NCBI GenBank assembly: GCA_027489105.1
Contig: JAIYAJ010000528.1
Coordinates: forward strand, 1-7,856
Direction of reading: 5' to 3'
Length of the DNA: 7,856 nucleotides
DNA from: Zymomonas sp.
Lineage (GTDB): Bacteria > Pseudomonadota > Alphaproteobacteria > Sphingomonadales > Sphingomonadaceae
Shown: positions 5,916 to 7,856 of the stretch, piece by piece
How positions within the stretch are numbered: the first letter of the stretch is position 1
How the letters are laid out: the number at the start of each line of letters is the position of its first letter
Position numbers and translations under genes: made by a program
The notes under the pieces: generated by a model
What the model saw: only the letters and a program-made list of their open reading frames with translations
Told to the model about the DNA's origin: nothing
The model's database searches: none

Positions 5916-6249
5916 GCGGCGTGGGCAAATTGGTTGGCGCCAGCAGACCTGCTACTTTGGGTTGAGGCGGCCTGTTAACGCTGCGCAAATCTGGACGAGT
6001 ATGTGCGCTTCGGGACGCACGGTGAACCGTTCCGGAGGTTGCGCGGACGTTGCGTAAATAAGATAGATAGAGAATAGTTTTCTCGTCGAGACTAGCTTTT
6101 GCCGCAGAAGTGCTTATGTTGAAGCAGCTGAACGTCGCCTGCGACGGATGATGGGCCGCCTTGGCTCCTCCCCTTGTCCTTCTAGCTTCAAGACGCCGGA
6201 ATGTGCCGCTCGGGCGCATGTCCGATACCCGTGGGACAAGGAAGTTCTC
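5916..6249 (+). promoter_or_regulatory. Gene-free stretch: EAL 3' region and long leader of the cold-shock gene
   Basis: No gene recognised. Small stems: GTGCG/CGCAC (6003-6020) around a loop containing TTCG; GAGAA/TTCTC (6070-6084); CGTCG/CGACG (6133-6146). The most notable is a long-range eight-base match: CCTTGTCC (6172-6179) is the exact reverse complement of GGACAAGG (6234-6241), which contains most of the cold-shock Shine-Dalgarno AAGGA (6238-6242). A weak promoter candidate is TTGCGC (6039-6044) with TAGATA (6064-6069), a long 19-base spacing. If right, it would give a leader of about 170 bases, as is usual for regulated cold-shock mRNAs. The pairing is seen; promoter and function are inferred. 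Confidence 0.4.
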
Positions 6250-6456
6250 ATGATCACTGGCACCGTAAAATTCTTCAACAGCGACAAGGGCTATGGCTTC
6301 ATCGCGCCGGAAAACGGCACGGGCGATGCCTTCGTCCACATTTCGGCCGTCGAGCGTGCCGGCATGTCGACGCTCAACAAGGACCAGCGCGTATCCTATG
6401 AGCTCGAAACCGATCGTCGCGGCAAGACCTCTGCCGTGAACCTGCGGGAAGCCTGA
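6250..6456 (+). CDS. Cold-shock domain protein (CspA family)
   Basis: A 68-aa single cold-shock domain, a five-stranded beta-barrel that binds single-stranded RNA and DNA and loosens RNA structure. Both RNA-binding motifs are present: RNP1-like KGYGFI (residues 13-18) and RNP2-like FVHIS (28-32). The start TGTVKFFN and the ending are typical of alphaproteobacterial members. The frame is open upstream to 6148, but that part has no family similarity. The ATG at 6250 has AAGGA seven bases upstream and gives the normal length. It is first of three closely spaced plus-strand genes. Its leader can pair with its own ribosome binding site, so translation may depend on temperature or on RNA-binding proteins. 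Whether it is induced by cold or is a general stress or growth-phase member cannot be told from sequence. Confidence 0.95.
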   Translation: MITGTVKFFNSDKGYGFIAPENGTGDAFVHISAVERAGMSTLNKDQRVSYELETDRRGKTSAVNLREA

Positions 6457-6458
6457 CA

Positions 6459-6490
6459 GGTGGAGGCGGGCGCGCAAGCGTCCGCCCACC
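6459..6490 (+). terminator. Strong GNRA-capped hairpin after the cold-shock gene
   Basis: GGCGGGCGC (6465-6473) pairs with GCGTCCGCC (6478-6486) through nine pairs including one G-U, around the loop GCAA, a GNRA tetraloop. Four more pairs (6459-6462 with 6487-6490) extend it past a two-base bulge. No T-run follows, so it is not a classical terminator. It may slow polymerase, stabilise the cold-shock mRNA 3' end, or separate its expression from the next gene. Confidence 0.5.
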
Positions 6491-6535
6491 GCTCATCCCG
6501 GCGCGGATGTCCCCCTATCGGCAGGAGCCGCCCGC

Positions 6536-6796
6536 ATGGCTGAGCAGGAACATGATCTGACCGCGCAGCAGTTGCTGGAGGCCCAGCAAGCGCTCGATGT
6601 GGCCGCGTTCAACGGCATATTGAGCCTCGCCATCGTCCTGCGGAAACGGAAACTGCTGAGCGATGTCGAGACAGAGGCGCTGCACGACATCATGAGCAGG
6701 CCCCTGTCGCTGCCGGGCAATGCCGACAATCCGGTCGTGCAGGACGCCCAGCAGAATCTCGATCACCTGTTCGGGCTTCTCATCGGTCGCAACTGA
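6536..6796 (+). CDS. Hypothetical 86-aa helical protein
   Basis: I do not recognise this protein. It is short and soluble, with no signal peptide or membrane segment. Predicted character is mostly helix: LTAQQLLEAQQALDVAAFNG (residues 8-27) is glutamine- and alanine-rich, followed by a hydrophobic-basic stretch around LAIVLRKRKLL (31-41) and a C-terminal helix ending in LDHLFGLLIGRN. AGGAG lies eight bases before the ATG at 6536, which supports real translation, and codon use matches the GC-rich neighbours. It starts 79 bases after the cold-shock stop and ends 86 bases before the DUF6481-like gene, all on one strand, so joint regulation is plausible. A small helical protein next to a cold-shock gene could be a binding partner or regulator, but this is a guess. 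Confidence 0.7.
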   Translation: MAEQEHDLTAQQLLEAQQALDVAAFNGILSLAIVLRKRKLLSDVETEALHDIMSRPLSLPGNADNPVVQDAQQNLDHLFGLLIGRN

Positions 6797-6882
6797 CGCT
6801 GGTCGGCCATTACCATTGCCCAGCCACAGGCTGACCCGGCAAATCTACTACCCCGATTTCAACGAAGGACAGAAAAACTCGC

Positions 6883-7284
6883 ATGGCTGCATTCCAAAAC
6901 CCCACTTTCCAGGACCGCCAACAGGCGGCCGCGCGCGCGCGGACCGATGCGCTCGCCAAATATCTTGCCCGGCCTCCGGTCGATCCGGCCGTTATGGCGG
7001 ACAGAGCGGCGCGCCGCGCCGCCCGTGAGGCCGCCGCAGCGGAAAAGCGGATCGCCATGAACCGTGCCAAGGCCGAAGCCGAGGAGCAGAAGCGCGAACA
7101 GGAGCGCCAGGCCGCAGCCGATGCGCAGGCCGCTGCCGAAGCCAAAGCCCTGATGATGGCGCAGGCAAAGGCAGATGCGACCGCCCGGAGCAGGGAAGAG
7201 CGGAAGCAGTGGACCGAAGAGGATCGGAAAGCCGCGCGCGATGCGCGCTACGCCGCCCGAAAGATGCGGCAAGGCAGGCGATAA
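6883..7284 (+). CDS. DUF6481-like highly charged alanine-rich helical protein
   Basis: A 133-aa protein resembling what I recall as the DUF6481 family of sphingomonads and relatives. The N-terminal block NPTFQDRQQAAARART (residues 6-21) and PPVDPAV (31-37) are typical, and the end ERKAARDARYAARKxR-like pattern is seen as DRKAARDARYAARKM (115-129). Function is unknown. Residues 38-112 are almost all A, E, K, R, Q, D and M, so a long single helix or coiled coil is expected. The C-terminal 30 residues are strongly basic and could contact nucleic acid. There is no membrane segment. The nearest ribosome site, AAGGA at 6865-6869, lies 13 bases before the ATG, further than usual. It is last in the cold-shock group and convergent with the CinA-like gene. 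Family assignment is from memory. Confidence 0.75.
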   Translation: MAAFQNPTFQDRQQAAARARTDALAKYLARPPVDPAVMADRAARRAAREAAAAEKRIAMNRAKAEAEEQKREQERQAAADAQAAAEAKALMMAQAKADATARSREERKQWTEEDRKAARDARYAARKMRQGRR

Positions 7285-7296
7285 GAGGTCGCGCCG

Positions 7297-7327
7297 GGCT
7301 CCGGCGATACCCGGAGCCAGGCGGCTT
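7297..7327 (+). terminator. Hairpin between convergent DUF6481-like and CinA-like genes
   Basis: GGCTCCGG (7297-7304) pairs perfectly with CCGGAGCC (7311-7318) around a six-base loop, 12 bases after the DUF6481-like stop. Only a short TTT (7326-7328) follows, eight bases after the stem, so the U-run is poor. Position between two convergent genes supports a termination role. The stem is seen; efficiency is unknown. Confidence 0.5.
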
Positions 7328-7375
7328 TCGAGCGGTCGGGACGTCTCGGAGAATTCCGATCCCGACCCGCGCCGA

Positions 7376-7856
7376 TCAGGCGCGCTGCAAGCTGTCATCG
7401 AGCAGCCGCAGCGCGCCAGCGGCGAAGGCGAGCATGTTGCCGATCCGGTCGGTGCTGCCGGTCTGGACGAAAGCCGTTTCCTCGCCCTTCGGTCCCACTA
7501 CCGCGACGCAGCACAGGCCGGCTTCGATCCCATAGGGATGGGGTTCAGGGCCTGCCGATCCGGACTCGGCCACGCCCCAGTCGGCGCCGAAGCGGTCGCG
7601 GATCGCGCGGGCCTGGAGCAGGGCATAGGGTTCGGACACCGCTTTCATGCCGCGCAGCTGCTCGCGGTCGAGGCCGAGGAGCAGATCGCGCCCGGCCAGC
7701 GAATAGATCACCCCGCCGCCAAGATAATAATTCCGCGCGCCGGGGATCGACAGCAGCCCCGCCGAGATCAGGCCGCCGCTCGCGCCATCGGCAATGGCGA
7801 CGGTCTGCCCCTGCGCGACCAGCTTGTCCGCGATGCCGCGCGCGATCGGCGCCAGC
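7376..7856 (-). CDS. CinA C-terminal-domain family protein (PncC-like, divergent), 5' end outside window
   Basis: 159 residues are visible and run off the right edge. Stand-alone members are about 160-165 aa, so only a few N-terminal residues are missing. An internal GTG at 7711 is not the start: the frame continues upstream with clear family similarity. PncC enzymes deamidate nicotinamide mononucleotide in pyridine nucleotide salvage. The fold signatures are recognisable but altered: the usual AESCTGG appears as ADGASGG, the YSNxAK region as VIYSLAGR, and TGIAGP as SGSAGP. The serine and lysine usually linked to catalysis thus seem to be replaced by glycine and arginine, while the glycine-rich framework and the end (NMLAFAAGALRLLDD) remain. 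It may have lost deamidase activity or changed substrate. It is convergent with the DUF6481-like gene. I am confident of the family and unsure of the activity. Confidence 0.8.
   Translation of the reverse strand, partial: LAPIARGIADKLVAQGQTVAIADGASGGLISAGLLSIPGARNYYLGGGVIYSLAGRDLLLGLDREQLRGMKAVSEPYALLQARAIRDRFGADWGVAESGSAGPEPHPYGIEAGLCCVAVVGPKGEETAFVQTGSTDRIGNMLAFAAGALRLLDDSLQRA

Noticed and set aside
6148..6249. A 34-residue N-terminal extension of the cold-shock protein
   Set aside because: No family similarity; the cold-shock fold starts at the ATG at 6250, which has a good ribosome site, and 68 aa is the normal length.
7376..7711. A 111-residue version of the CinA-like protein starting at an internal GTG
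   Set aside because: The same frame continues to the window edge with clear family sequence (ADGASGG, the helix before it), so the GTG is an internal valine.
1..7856. CRISPR array, tRNA, rRNA, insertion sequence or attachment site
   Set aside because: I looked for regularly spaced direct repeats, tRNA TpsiC-loop-like sequence, transposase motifs and terminal inverted repeats, and saw none.

Overview
The window looks like chromosome from a GC-rich alphaproteobacterium, most likely a sphingomonad (Sphingomonas or a close relative). The evidence is the protein style: a fold-III ornithine decarboxylase beside a deoxyhypusine-synthase-like protein, a 68-aa cold-shock protein, a small DUF6481-like protein and a divergent CinA-like protein. 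No species can be named from the sequence alone. There are no tRNA, rRNA, CRISPR or transposon signatures.

Layout. Positions 1-1834, minus strand: a polyamine pair. Ornithine decarboxylase (641-1834, TTG start) is followed by a deoxyhypusine-synthase homologue (speY-like, 1-524, cut by the window edge), with a 23-bp imperfect hairpin between them. The decarboxylase has a structured leader (about 1835-1941) resembling the alphaproteobacterial speF RNA element. It could also encode a 32-aa peptide that stops one base before the decarboxylase start. Positions 2103-4799, plus strand, divergent from the polyamine genes: a GNAT acetyltransferase, a zinc-type cation diffusion facilitator with histidine-rich tails at both ends, and UDP-GlcNAc 2-epimerase (wecB). 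Positions 4800-5132: a gene-free stretch with overlapping, mutually exclusive hairpins and an intrinsic terminator. Positions 5133-5915: a stand-alone EAL-domain c-di-GMP phosphodiesterase, clearly AT-richer than its surroundings. Positions 5916-6249: a gene-free stretch holding the long leader of the cold-shock gene. Positions 6250-7284: cold-shock protein, an unrecognised 86-aa protein and a DUF6481-like charged helical protein, closely spaced on one strand. Positions 7376-7856, minus strand: a CinA C-terminal-domain protein, convergent with the previous group and lacking its first few residues.

Function. The first two genes would make putrescine and then probably homospermidine or a related triamine, under leader control. 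The middle genes are metal export and cell-surface sugar metabolism. The EAL protein would lower c-di-GMP. The cold-shock trio may be a stress or RNA-binding module. The points most worth checking are the decarboxylase leader with its possible coupled peptide, the cold-shock leader that can hide its own ribosome binding site, and the CinA-like protein whose signature residues are replaced.
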